Assembly: GCA_900771975.1 (NCBI GenBank)
Contig: CAAGPV010000071.1
Location: 1-64,000, forward strand
Source of the DNA: an uncultured Prevotella sp.
Lineage (GTDB): Bacteria; Bacteroidota; Bacteroidia; Bacteroidales; Bacteroidaceae
Reading direction: 5' to 3'
Length of the DNA stretch: 64,000 nucleotides
This document shows, in pieces, positions 39,725 to 48,964 of the stretch (the first letter of the stretch is position 1; every line of letters begins with the position of its first letter). The notes beneath the pieces are model-generated. The model made no database searches and was not told where the DNA came from. It was given only the letters and a program-made list of their open reading frames with translations. Position numbers and translations under genes: made by a program.

Positions 39725-42041
39725 AGAGTTCCCTTACTAAGTGTTCACATTTGTAATAGTCAAATCTAACTCCTTTTGCTATTTTCTTGCCATATCCAAT
39801 CAATAGCTGTAATGTGTAGTCCTCGTTGTCCAAGAACCTTGGCAATGGAATTTGGTCAACAAACTTCTTTTCCAAGTTAAACCAATTTCCGCCAGCCAAT
39901 TGTTTAGAATATATCGCCAACAGGGTGTTGAAATACTCTGATGACAATATGGCAAGATATGCGTAGAGATTGTCCCTTGGCATTTGGTAATCTTTGGGTA
40001 GCCATGCCAATCCTCTTTCTACAACAAATCGTCCTGACTCATCAATCGAGAAATTGGATGAATTTCCAAATTCAGCAGAAACAAGCCTTACCCCAAGGGT
40101 AAATTGCCATTCACGTGGACGTGTCAATGCCCACCATTGTTTGATACCACCAGTACGAGAACCCAGAGATTCTTTTGAACCTATGATTTTCTGATAATAC
40201 GTAGGAACTTTATCTTTGAGTTCTTCTTCACTAAGAATGTTCAGTCCATTTTCATCGTATGGGAAGAACACGTATGAGTTCTCTTGAAGAATATTGTTTT
40301 GTAAACTGTCACTGTCAACTGACGGTCTAAAATAAGATCTTTCAGCCTCTTCCATTGCCAAAAGCTCTTGCTTCTTTATCTTGAACAAGCTGTTGTTTCC
40401 AGTACGACAGCCTTGTTTTACGCAAAAGACATCCTTGACACATTCCATCACACCACAAACGAGCAAATCGTCCAATGTCTTTTTCACCTGCATTTCTTTA
40501 TAAGACAGAGGCATCCAAACGTCATTGTTCAATACGCTTTTGGCTTCTTGCTGATAGATGCTTACATTCTCCATGTTCAACGGAGTGGCAGCACCATAAT
40601 CTATCATACGCAACTTCCGTAAGGCATCAGGCACAAGTTTTCCTTTATTGTCTGTCCACAACATAGTTATGCTTCCATCAGCAGCAGCTCTGACTTTTGC
40701 CATTATGACACATACATCCACAAATGCTCTTTGGAAAACGAAACTTCCCAAACGACCAATATAGAAAGGCATAACCTTTTCTTTAGAAACTTTTCTGAGT
40801 TCCTTAGTTGAGTCATTTATCAAGAAAGAGGTCGGCATGACGCAACCGATGATGCCATTCTCTTTCAAAGCATTTACCGCTTTCAAATAGAATACGCCGG
40901 AAAGATTTGGCTTTCCTTTTGGCATCAATTCCTTTACGGACTGTCGCTGTTCATCGTTCAACTGTTCCCAGGAACTATACGGAGGGTTCATGAAAACGAT
41001 GTCCACGTTAGGCCAATCATGTACAACAGAATCGTGTTCCTCAATATGCAATTCCAAACTGTTATTCCACTCTTCCTTTTCAAAGTGGAGTACGAAATTT
41101 GCAATATTGATAGCTACGGGAGACACATCCCATCCGTAAACTTTCACCTTGCCTTCAAATCCAAGGGTCTTCAGTTGGCGCAATGCTTCAACCAAGAACT
41201 CTCCAGAACCACAGGCAGGATCCAAGATGGATATTTCCTCCTTGTCTTCAATATGACTTTCTTTTATAACCTTCTCGACTATAGAACGTGCCAAATAGGT
41301 TGGTGTATAGAACGCTCCCAATTTCTGAGGGTTATAGGCATACTTGATGTCATAATTAGTAAACAAGCTCAACTGCGGATTGAATTTCGCAATATAGTTT
41401 GCCTCTTCAAAAAGTTGACCGGCTGCATGACGTAGGAGTAAAGATACGTCAGGCTGAAAGCCATTCATACCTTCTCTCAGATGTTGCAGATGTTCTTCCA
41501 TAGAAGGAAGATTGCCCACTATATCAAAAGTATTGGTTGGCAGTCCTAAGGATGCAAGGTTATCATTACCGATACTGCCGCTATCCTTGATGGAAGCCAA
41601 CATGTATAACAGTGCAGTCATTGAACTTTCTGCACTATTCTCTTCACGCAGCCAATTCCTGATGCCACGAAATTCTTTCATAACAAAGGGAACAATACCT
41701 TCAACGGTAAGCACGTTCTGTTTTGGAGAAATGTACTGATAGAATTTCTCCATGTTATTCAGTACAAGGCTTTTGGAAATACGCTCAGGCGAGTTTTTCC
41801 CCACACTATACAACATAACATCATCTCCTGCCACACGTATGTAATTACGCATGTTTGATGACCAAGCCTGTTGCTTGTAAGCATCAGCATCCATGTCTTG
41901 ATTTTCAGAATAGTCAAGACAGAAATTGTTGATGTCACCATCCAACATTGCGTATTTAAGTACACCTGCATTTTGACAGTGAAGCAGATTCACTGGCAAA
42001 ACACCTGTTTGCTTAGCCCAAAGAGATATATGTTCATTCAT
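39714..42041 (-). CDS. N6-adenine DNA methyltransferase (type II/IIG-like)
   Basis: The 775-residue protein has an N-terminal helical region, LGAFYTP (about 241), motif I LDPACGSGEF (about 273-282) and catalytic motif IV NPPY (about 352-355). The C-terminal part has TaqI-like specificity features (YLAILSSEYFNTLLAIYSKQ and NWFNLEKKFVDQIPLPRF). ATG 42041 is chosen over an upstream TTG because the TTG lies in the promoter. It heads an operon with the 217-aa and HNH genes. The nuclease motif of one-piece IIG enzymes is not obvious, so cleavage is likely by a partner. Confidence 0.88.
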   Translation of the reverse strand: MNEHISLWAKQTGVLPVNLLHCQNAGVLKYAMLDGDINNFCLDYSENQDMDADAYKQQAWSSNMRNYIRVAGDDVMLYSVGKNSPERISKSLVLNNMEKFYQYISPKQNVLTVEGIVPFVMKEFRGIRNWLREENSAESSMTALLYMLASIKDSGSIGNDNLASLGLPTNTFDIVGNLPSMEEHLQHLREGMNGFQPDVSLLLRHAAGQLFEEANYIAKFNPQLSLFTNYDIKYAYNPQKLGAFYTPTYLARSIVEKVIKESHIEDKEEISILDPACGSGEFLVEALRQLKTLGFEGKVKVYGWDVSPVAINIANFVLHFEKEEWNNSLELHIEEHDSVVHDWPNVDIVFMNPPYSSWEQLNDEQRQSVKELMPKGKPNLSGVFYLKAVNALKENGIIGCVMPTSFLINDSTKELRKVSKEKVMPFYIGRLGSFVFQRAFVDVCVIMAKVRAAADGSITMLWTDNKGKLVPDALRKLRMIDYGAATPLNMENVSIYQQEAKSVLNNDVWMPLSYKEMQVKKTLDDLLVCGVMECVKDVFCVKQGCRTGNNSLFKIKKQELLAMEEAERSYFRPSVDSDSLQNNILQENSYVFFPYDENGLNILSEEELKDKVPTYYQKIIGSKESLGSRTGGIKQWWALTRPREWQFTLGVRLVSAEFGNSSNFSIDESGRFVVERGLAWLPKDYQMPRDNLYAYLAILSSEYFNTLLAIYSKQLAGGNWFNLEKKFVDQIPLPRFLDNEDYTLQLLIGYGKKIAKGVRFDYYKCEHLVRELYGC

Positions 42042-42065
42042 TATTGTTATATGTATAATTCCTTG

Positions 42066-42073
42066 CAAAAATA
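42066..42073 (-). promoter_or_regulatory. Promoter box (TATTTTTG) of the methyltransferase operon
   Basis: CAAAAATA on the + strand reads TATTTTTG on the minus strand, a TAnnTTTG match, 25 bp before the ATG at 42041. No convincing -33 TTTG is placed at the usual distance. Confidence 0.5.
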
Positions 42074-42108
42074 ATGAAAATCATCGAAAGAATATGCGAA
42101 CAAACGAT

Positions 42109-42130
42109 AATCTTAATTTATATTAAGATT
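42109..42130 (-). terminator. A/T-rich hairpin downstream of the epimerase remnant
   Basis: AATCTTAA and TTAAGATT form an 8-bp stem with a TTTATA loop just after the 42138 stop. There is no strong T run, so termination is plausible but weakly supported. Confidence 0.35.
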
Positions 42131-42137
42131 GCAAACG

Positions 42138-42992
42138 TCATTTTAGCCACTTCCTGTCATTATCCTCGAACCAGTCAGCCAGAGCTTCCTCGAAACTCCA
42201 CTTAAACTGATAACCACAGTTCTTCAACTTCTCACCACAGATATTAGTAGAAATCTGAAGCTTCTTCACTCTCGCAGGACAGATACCCATTGACGAACCA
42301 AGCAACATTGCCATCCTTGCCATAGGCATGATAACCCAGTTAGGAATATCAGGTACAAACTGAGTCAATCCTGTTACCTTCTTCATAGCCTCAACAATAT
42401 GCTGAATAGTATAAGCAGGCTCGAAGCAATAGTTATACAACTCCACACCATGCTCATGATGCTCCAATCGATAGAGCATGAAACGAACCAACTCCTTTAC
42501 ATAGATACAAGCCTTGATGGTGTCCTTTCTGCCAGGGTAAGCAAACTTATGACCACGGATAGCCCAATACAATCTCGTGAAGTTACCATTCTCACCCTTT
42601 CCGAATACCACACCAGGACGAACGATAGTAAGCTGACGGTGAGCCGCATCACCATTCTGCCACTTCTCATGAATCTTCTCAGCCACCAACTTAGAGATAC
42701 CATATGCAGTATTAGGAGTAGGCAAGGTCGTCTCCTTCTTCAGTTCCTCAGCAGCGCCGTATGGTGCAATGCTCGAAGTAAACACAATCTTCTTGATATT
42801 CCACTTCTCAGCAAAAGCCACCACATTCTCTGCACCACGGATATTCGTTTCGAAATACTCATGATCCTCATGACCAGGAGTACGATGAACGGCAGCAAAG
42901 TTGAAGATTACGTCATCCTCTGTAGGAGTAAATGGCAAATTCTCGATAGGCTTGCGGATGTCATACTCAATGAAAGTTGGCTGCAACCTCAT
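42138..42992 (-). pseudogene. NAD-dependent epimerase/dehydratase, N-terminus missing
   Basis: The frame has the extended SDR body: VIFNFAAVHRTPGHED, IKKIVFTSSIAPYGAAEE, the TAYGISKLVAEKIH active-site YxxxK and a normal C-terminus. The N-terminal Rossmann part (GxxGxxG) is absent; the frame begins MRLQPTFIEYDIRK, where the start of a nucleotidyltransferase-like gene has been joined on. Without the NAD-binding loop it is unlikely to be active even if translated from ATG 42992. Confidence 0.75.
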
Positions 42993-43242
42993 TCACCGTC
43001 ATGTTCCGACGACGAATCTGTTGCGCCTTGCCCATCCACGTCATCAGCAAATCCTGCCCGATAGGATTATCCTTCAATGCAGAAGGATATTCACGCCCTA
43101 ATCGCTCAATTCCATCAAAACAAAATCCGAGAATCGCTTGTTTAGAAGCAAAATAGTATAGCTGTCGCCAGTCCATCTTGGCGACAACCATACTCACATC
43201 AGTCATATTGCCGAAGCAATATTTCAAGAAGTCAAAAATCAT
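42967..43242 (-). pseudogene. NTP_transf_5-like nucleotidyltransferase, 5' remnant
   Basis: The 91-residue frame (MIFDFLKYCFGNM, DWRQLYYFASKQAILGFCFD, DLLMTWMGKAQQIRRRN) matches the N-terminus of the full-length paralogue at 45302-46396 (FFDFLKFC, DWEVQYAIAKKQALIG, DLLMTWMGLAQKIHQQN). It ends shortly after NEVAANFH, where the paralogue continues to its catalytic GDIDIY motif. The catalytic part is lost and epimerase sequence follows in another frame. A deletion joining two genes explains this. Confidence 0.75.
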
Positions 43243-43281
43243 GTTATCAAGCTCCTCCCCACATTACATTCATCCGCCGCA

Positions 43282-44016
43282 TCACTTGCCGAACTTCTCG
43301 CAAGCCTCCTTATACGTATCGAGACTTCCGATGTCGAAACGTCCTGCCGTCATCTTCCAAGCGTGCATTTCCACCTGCTCCACCATATAATGAGCCAAGT
43401 TTCCAGGCGCATCCTTGCCACAACCGTTCTCTACGGAATGTCTTACCTTCTCCAAGTCCTTCTTCAAGTAGATATAGAATGGAGGAACCGCCCAATGGCT
43501 CTTCGGCTCCAGAGGCTTTTCCTCCATATTCAATACCTTGTCGTTATCATCCAATACAATAACACCTGTGCGCTGCAACTTCTCTATGCTCGGCTGCTCA
43601 TGGCACATGATGCAGGAAGAACCCTTCACCTTGGCGAAATCCACAAACTCCTGAAATGAGAAGAAGAGAATGTTATCGGCAGCTACCACCAACATGTCAT
43701 CTTCTATTTTCAACTTGTCCATGGCAAACAACAAATCACACACAGCCCCCAAGCGAGTATCATTCGTCTCCGTCCCATCGTCCACAATCGTAATCGATTT
43801 CTTATAATTCTGCTTGCCAGCCCATTCCTTAAATATTCCAGCAAACTTATGGTTCGTGATGATGATATGCTCATCTATCTCAGGAATCTTGTCGATGTCA
43901 TCGAGCATCCTGCCCAATATCGTATTGTCACCTATCTTCAACAATGGCTTTGGGAAATTCTTGGTCAACTCTCCCAATCTTGTGGCATATCCTGCCGCTA
44001 TCACTATATTCTTCAT
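43282..44016 (-). CDS. Sugar-1-phosphate nucleotidyltransferase
   Basis: The 244-residue protein starts MKNIVIAAGYATRLGELTKN, followed by FPKPLLKIGDNTILGRML, the signature of nucleotidyl-sugar pyrophosphorylases. It also has VVAADNILFF (metal site) and NMEEKPLEPKSHWAVPP. It activates a sugar 1-phosphate to an NDP-sugar. ATG 44016 is preferred to an upstream in-frame ATG. The sugar kinase gene ends 10 bp upstream, so the two probably form a kinase-pyrophosphorylase salvage pair. Confidence 0.88.
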   Translation of the reverse strand: MKNIVIAAGYATRLGELTKNFPKPLLKIGDNTILGRMLDDIDKIPEIDEHIIITNHKFAGIFKEWAGKQNYKKSITIVDDGTETNDTRLGAVCDLLFAMDKLKIEDDMLVVAADNILFFSFQEFVDFAKVKGSSCIMCHEQPSIEKLQRTGVIVLDDNDKVLNMEEKPLEPKSHWAVPPFYIYLKKDLEKVRHSVENGCGKDAPGNLAHYMVEQVEMHAWKMTAGRFDIGSLDTYKEACEKFGK

Positions 44017-44026
44017 AATTTTAATT

Positions 44027-45166
44027 TTAAATAAATCTCGCTCCGTCATCTGGTTTCACCCAATACACCTTGAAGGTCTTCTCATATTCTGGGAATTTCT
44101 CCAAGTATCGGCGAGTCAACTCTCTCTCCACATTCTCTTTCTCGGATGGCTCAACCAGCCCGATGCAAGCGCCCTTGAATCCTGCTCCCGAAAAGCGTCC
44201 TCCATATACTCCAGGCAGACTTCGCATGATTTCATAGATTTCAATCAGCTCTGGCGAACCGCACTCGTAGTTATGAATAGAAGACTCGCAAGAAGCAAAG
44301 CACAACTTGCCGAAGAGTTCCAAGTTGCCTGTCTCCCAAGCCGTCACGCCCTGTCTTACCCTGCGGTATTCTGAATAGAAATGCTCTGCACGACGGGCGA
44401 AGCGGGCTGGCATTCTGTCTTTGCAAGCCTCGTATGATTCTTTCGGAATGTCTCTTAGGAAAGTCTTGTTAAACTCCTTCAAAGGCTGATTCTCATAAGC
44501 GAGCACGTTCCAAGCCGCAGTCTTGCACTCATAAACCCTCAAATTGTAGTCACTGTTCACCAAACTTCTTGTCAATCCAGAGAAGAAAATACCTATCTCA
44601 AAATCCTTCATCTCTGGATTTCTTTTGATGATGCGATAAGCGTCACTGTCACAGTCTAAGAACAGCAAACCGTCTTTCTTACCCAAAGCAATACATGCCT
44701 GGTCAAGCAAGCCGTTGTTCAGTCCTATATACTCACGCTCTGCTTCCGAAGCGATTTTTACCACTTCAAAAGGCTGAAGACTGATGTCATTCGCTTTGGC
44801 AAAGGCCATCACGTAGGCGATGAGCACAGCTGCGCTCGACGACAAGCCTCCCACAGGCAGCGATCCCTGCACCACGCCATTGATACCCTTCTTTAGGTCA
44901 AAACGTTTGTTCAGTGCGTACTTTGCTCCTCGAACATAGTCGCCCCAATGCATTTCCCTAACAAGTGTTCCCTTGGTGATGTCAAAATCAACCACTCCGT
45001 CAAAAGTGCGAGATTCCAAATGCACCTTGCCGTCCTCATTTGGCGTAAACCACAAATCCACGCCCTTGTCAATGGCGAAACCAGTCACGATACCGTGCTG
45101 ATGATCCACATGTGCGCCCAATGGGCAAACACGATACGGGGAAAAAATATGATATTGATAATTCAT
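44027..45166 (-). CDS. GHMP-family sugar kinase, galactokinase-like
   Basis: The 379-residue protein has SPYRVCPLGAHVDHQHGIVT near the N-terminus (sugar-binding motif) and the ATP loop GSLPVGGLSSSAAVLIAYV, then a C-terminal SGAGFKGACIGLV motif. It phosphorylates a hexose or hexuronate at C1. The standard GEHTDYN motif is GAHVDHQ here, so the substrate may not be galactose. It is coupled to the pyrophosphorylase downstream. Confidence 0.85.
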   Translation of the reverse strand: MNYQYHIFSPYRVCPLGAHVDHQHGIVTGFAIDKGVDLWFTPNEDGKVHLESRTFDGVVDFDITKGTLVREMHWGDYVRGAKYALNKRFDLKKGINGVVQGSLPVGGLSSSAAVLIAYVMAFAKANDISLQPFEVVKIASEAEREYIGLNNGLLDQACIALGKKDGLLFLDCDSDAYRIIKRNPEMKDFEIGIFFSGLTRSLVNSDYNLRVYECKTAAWNVLAYENQPLKEFNKTFLRDIPKESYEACKDRMPARFARRAEHFYSEYRRVRQGVTAWETGNLELFGKLCFASCESSIHNYECGSPELIEIYEIMRSLPGVYGGRFSGAGFKGACIGLVEPSEKENVERELTRRYLEKFPEYEKTFKVYWVKPDDGARFI

Positions 45167-45301
45167 GTGTATTTAGTTTTTTTCTAAGATATAGCTTTTA
45201 AAGGGCAAGAAAAGAAAATGCAATCGCCCATATCTCGTTTTCCTCATAGCGTCCAACTGGCTAAGGTCAAAATCGAGCTTCAAAACGAAAGTTATAACGG
45301 C

Positions 45302-46396
45302 CTATTTGAATCCCTTGCATTTTTTCCATAAAGTAAATCCCGTTCTAAACAGCGGTTCACTCAATGCCTCCGTAGGGTAGTGCTTTACAAAGCGCAGGTT
45401 TCGCAAAGTCATTCTGAGGTAGCGGTGTATCTTACCTTCATTATCCTTACTTCCAAGCCTCGTGTCATATTGGCCGAAGTTGCCCCCTCGCATGATTTCA
45501 TCCAACAAGAACTTACCTTCATTCTTGTCTATAGGGACAACAATCATGGACGTCGGTAATCCGAAAACTTCATGCAGTACATACATGATGCCACCAGCAA
45601 ATTTTGTCATACCGAAATAGTCGACCAAGGTTTGCACATAAATCAAGGCTTCCTTATCATGCTCCCATGATTTCAGCACATAATAGTAATCAAGTAGCTG
45701 CCTCAATCCAATCCCCTCCGTAAACACATGGCGATAGAGATGAGAGAGAATATAGATGACATTGAAGTTTACAGTCGGCACGCTTATCTCCCCATATCCA
45801 TCGGGCAGCGCCACGACATTCGAACATTGCAAGCCCATCACCTCACCGAGCCACCGCTGCATTCTGTGGTTATGCTTCGGATAAAACATATACGATGGCG
45901 TAAAATGCACCTCTATCGCTGTCTTCATCATGGGGAAATCAACATGATGATAGCGCATCACTTGGTTTGGACATACCTTATTAATATATTGCATGATGCG
46001 CTTCCTTCCACCAGCCAGATAGATGTCAATATCGCCTGGTGTTCGCATATAAGGATCTGGATAGAGCAACGCATTCCCTTGACCTTTCAAGATACAGCAG
46101 CGGAAGCCCTCATGCTTGAAGTTATGGCACACTTTGACAGAATCCATAAACAGGCGAATGTTCTGCTGATGTATTTTCTGTGCCAACCCCATCCATGTCA
46201 TCAGCAAGTCGGCATCAGGAGCCAGTTCCTTTGGTAACTGTTTGATGCCATGAAGTAGCACACCTATCAATGCCTGCTTCTTGGCGATGGCATATTGCAC
46301 CTCCCAGTCAGCATACTTCACAGAGACAGGAATTTCCGCCACAGCCTCTATGCAAAACTTCAAAAAATCGAAAAATATTCGTTGTTGTGATTCCAT
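45302..46396 (-). CDS. Nucleotidyltransferase-fold protein of polysaccharide loci (NTP_transf_5-like)
   Basis: The 364-residue protein has KGQGNALLYPDPYMRTPGDI with DIYLAGG, a nucleotidyltransferase G...DxD core, and helical N- and C-terminal regions. Proteins of this class recur in polysaccharide clusters but their reaction is not established. ATG 46396 is chosen over an in-frame start at 46441. A truncated paralogue lies at 42967-43242. Confidence 0.78.
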   Translation of the reverse strand: MESQQRIFFDFLKFCIEAVAEIPVSVKYADWEVQYAIAKKQALIGVLLHGIKQLPKELAPDADLLMTWMGLAQKIHQQNIRLFMDSVKVCHNFKHEGFRCCILKGQGNALLYPDPYMRTPGDIDIYLAGGRKRIMQYINKVCPNQVMRYHHVDFPMMKTAIEVHFTPSYMFYPKHNHRMQRWLGEVMGLQCSNVVALPDGYGEISVPTVNFNVIYILSHLYRHVFTEGIGLRQLLDYYYVLKSWEHDKEALIYVQTLVDYFGMTKFAGGIMYVLHEVFGLPTSMIVVPIDKNEGKFLLDEIMRGGNFGQYDTRLGSKDNEGKIHRYLRMTLRNLRFVKHYPTEALSEPLFRTGFTLWKKCKGFK

Positions 46397-46514
46397 TGTT
46401 ATGATTTTTACAATCATGAAACAATTATTTAACGTCGTCATATCCTATATTGCCGCTATTGTCTTACTGTCAATAGTCATATTATGCAATATATTTCGCA
46501 AGAAGTAAGAAAGT

Positions 46515-47270
46515 TTACTTCTTACGGAAAGGATTTTTGTATATCCCCAACAGTTGCTTGCCAAAGTAATAGAAGAACTGCATATCATCCACGAAGTAAC
46601 GCTTAAACAAACGCTTTGGCTCCTTCATACAGCGATACAACCACTCCATGCCAATCTTCTGCCAAATCTTAGGCGCACGTTTCAGTGTGCCAGCCTCGAA
46701 GTCGATAGTAGCGCCGAGCGCCATGAAGACCTTTACACCAGGCATTCTGTCCCGATACTTCATAATCCACTTCTCCTGCTTTGGAGCCCCCACGCCAACG
46801 AGCAGCACATTCGCCCCGCTCTCATTCACGATTCTCACTAACTCCTCACATTCCTCCTCATGCTTCTCGAAGCCAAAGGAAGGACTATGAGCACCGACCA
46901 CCATTTGGCGACCTACCTTCTCGTTGATGCGTTCCATCGCTTTGGCAGCGATACCCTCCTTGGCACCCAACAAGAATATCTTGCAGTCAACATCATCCTT
47001 GTGGTACATATAATAAGAGGTGAAGAAGCTCGAACCAGGAATAGCTTCCTTGATAGGAGTCTTCAGCAACTTACCGAACAGGTAGAGAATCTTGCTGTCG
47101 CACACCACCCATTCTGACTTTTGGTACACATCATAAAACTCCTTGTCCCTCTGAAGCTTAATCAGATGGTCAAGGTTAGGGGTCACAAGAACACCCTCCT
47201 TCAAGTTCTCTAAGAGTTCCTGACGGGTAATGTTCTGAATTTCAATATTTAATATCTTGATTTTTTCCAT
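46515..47270 (-). CDS. WecG/TagA/CpsF-family glycosyltransferase
   Basis: The 251-residue protein has VLVTPNLDHLIKLQRDKEFY, KIFLLGAKEGIAAKAME, NVLLVGVGAPKQEKWIMKY and a C-terminal GMEWLYRCMKEPKRLFKRYF, the hallmark of the family. It transfers a sugar (often ManNAc or glucose) to a lipid-linked precursor. It lies in the minus-strand polysaccharide locus, with 105 bp of A/T-rich non-coding DNA upstream. Confidence 0.93.
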   Translation of the reverse strand: MEKIKILNIEIQNITRQELLENLKEGVLVTPNLDHLIKLQRDKEFYDVYQKSEWVVCDSKILYLFGKLLKTPIKEAIPGSSFFTSYYMYHKDDVDCKIFLLGAKEGIAAKAMERINEKVGRQMVVGAHSPSFGFEKHEEECEELVRIVNESGANVLLVGVGAPKQEKWIMKYRDRMPGVKVFMALGATIDFEAGTLKRAPKIWQKIGMEWLYRCMKEPKRLFKRYFVDDMQFFYYFGKQLLGIYKNPFRKK

Positions 47271-47375
47271 TTTCTAACAAATAGATAAATTATAGAATAT
47301 CGAACTGTATATAATTTTCTTCATCATCATAATCTCTATTGTAAATAGAAACTTTTAGAGGGGGCAATATTGTTG

Positions 47376-47936
47376 CTATTTTACAACGATATGAGCAGGT
47401 ACGCCGACTAGCGTTATACCATCTTTATCAAAACTCTTGTTGACAACAGCATTCGCTCCAATTGTTACATGACTGCCGATTTTTATATCACCAAACATCT
47501 TAACTCCTGGACCTATATAAACATTGTTACCAATAACAGGTGCTTTTCCATTGGTTTCACCAATATTGACACAACTATGAATTACACAATTTTTACCAAT
47601 TCTAGTATGTGGATTAACGACAACACTACCATAATGTTTAATATTTAATCCTGGTCCAAAGCAATTCTTTGAAATGGTAAATCCTAGCGTGTAAGAAAGT
47701 TTCTTAAATTTATAATAATGATAAAGGAAAACAGGTAAATATAATAATTTTGCCCCCCCATAATGAGTACTCAGCATATTAGACCAATATTCATACTTAC
47801 GAAGTTCTATATGGAATTTAATACGCTTATCAAAATGTTTTTTACAAAACCGCTTAAAAAAACTTAGTTTACAATATCCTAAGGCTTCAGCGTCTTCTTG
47901 CAAGTAATATTCTAAATCTTTCCTTGTTCTTATCAT
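47376..47936 (-). CDS. Hexapeptide-repeat acyltransferase (serine acetyltransferase-like), G7 tract
   Basis: The 186-residue protein has a helical N-terminus and a left-handed beta-helix: LNIKHYGSVVVNPHTRIGKN, CVIHSCVNIG and VIGNNVYIGPGVKMFG, ending in VGVPAHIVVK. It acetylates a serine or a sugar. At STHYGGAK the coding strand has exactly seven G (47753-47759), unusual in this A/T-rich gene. The gene is in frame with this tract length. Confidence 0.85.
   Translation of the reverse strand: MIRTRKDLEYYLQEDAEALGYCKLSFFKRFCKKHFDKRIKFHIELRKYEYWSNMLSTHYGGAKLLYLPVFLYHYYKFKKLSYTLGFTISKNCFGPGLNIKHYGSVVVNPHTRIGKNCVIHSCVNIGETNGKAPVIGNNVYIGPGVKMFGDIKIGSHVTIGANAVVNKSFDKDGITLVGVPAHIVVK
47753..47759 (-). 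repeat. G7 homopolymer in the 47376-47936 acyltransferase
   Basis: Seven C on the + strand. The gene is intact at this length; one G more or less would truncate it about one third of the way through. Confidence 0.8.
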
Positions 47937-47957
47937 ATTGATTATGTTTATTCTACT

Positions 47958-48946
47958 TTATACAAGTACAAACACTTTTTTCCAATCATAATCTCCTGTT
48001 CCAAAGGTCTGCGAGAAAACTCTTGCCAAGCAACGACATACATACGAGGCAAATAAGATTATCAGCATCATGATTGGAATATTCAGAGGAAACAATCCGT
48101 TCAACTTATCCGTAAATAAATAATGCTGAATAAGATAGGACTCCAAGCACAATCCTGAAACAAACAAAATTACCCAATTGCCATATTTTGTATGATAGAG
48201 CTTCTCAAAGATGTTGGCATTACATATTTTATAGAAATAAAAGACAATACCTGCAAGTGGCAACAATGTCACTATCTGCCAAGGAGCGACCTCCAAATGT
48301 TTCTTAGCCATAAACTGTATCCCATAAAATACAGCCAGCGATAACAAAAACAGAATGGGGTCATACCTTTTGCATTTCATCTTGCCATTAGGTATCTTAG
48401 CTCTCAATCCAACCCATGCCCCCATCAGCATGAATCCGAAATATGGAATCCACCTGTACAAAGTAGAAATACCATATAGACCACGAATGCTTGTCTCATA
48501 TTTGTAGGGGAACCAAAATAAATACACTGCCACAGAGATAGCAGCAACCACACACATCACCAAGGGTATTCTGTTAACCATGTATTTTTGCACTACATAA
48601 AGCAGTACATAATACAACATGATAAATATTACGAATTCACCCCCCCGAATCTTATTAAGGGAATACTTGATGCCCCTGTCACCAACGCACCCACAAGGGC
48701 ACACATGAAGACTGAGGGATATATTCGATTGATACGTCTTTTATACCAACCGAGAAATCCAATAGGTTGCTTCCAAAATAAAGTATAACCTGAGGCAAAA
48801 AGAAACAGACAATCACCAATAGCACCACCTGTTGCAAGCACAGAATACTTGGGATAACAAATATCCATGTGACTATTGATAATCAAAAAGACTGCAAAGA
48901 ATTTCAAAACGTCTATACTGACATCTCTTTTTTTAATATCTCCCAT
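47958..48946 (-). pseudogene. Acyltransferase-3-type membrane O-acetyltransferase, switched off at a G7 tract
   Basis: The first frame (from 48946) starts MGDIKKRDVSIDVLKFFAVF, then LFLFASGYTLFWKQPIGF and RINRIYPS, and stops after LIRFGGVNS. The second frame resumes GGEFVIFIMLYYVLLYVVQK and has multiple membrane segments to 47958. The break is at a run of seven G (48640-48646); eight G would join the frames as F-G-G-G-E-F. It would acylate a surface sugar. Phase variation, not decay, is suggested because both halves look otherwise intact. Confidence 0.8.
48640..48646 (-). repeat. G7 homopolymer at the frameshift in the acyltransferase-3 gene
   Basis: Seven C on the + strand, in the context TTCGGGGGGGTGAATTC on the coding strand. 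Eight would restore one frame of about 330 codons. Confidence 0.85.
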
Positions 48947-48964
48947 TGCTTTAGAATCAATTGT

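Noticed and set aside
46416..46508. Possible 30-aa + strand membrane peptide (MKQLFNVVISYIAAIVLL...) between two minus-strand genes
   Set aside because: Short, with no promoter box or coupling to another gene; the hydrophobic character alone is not enough.
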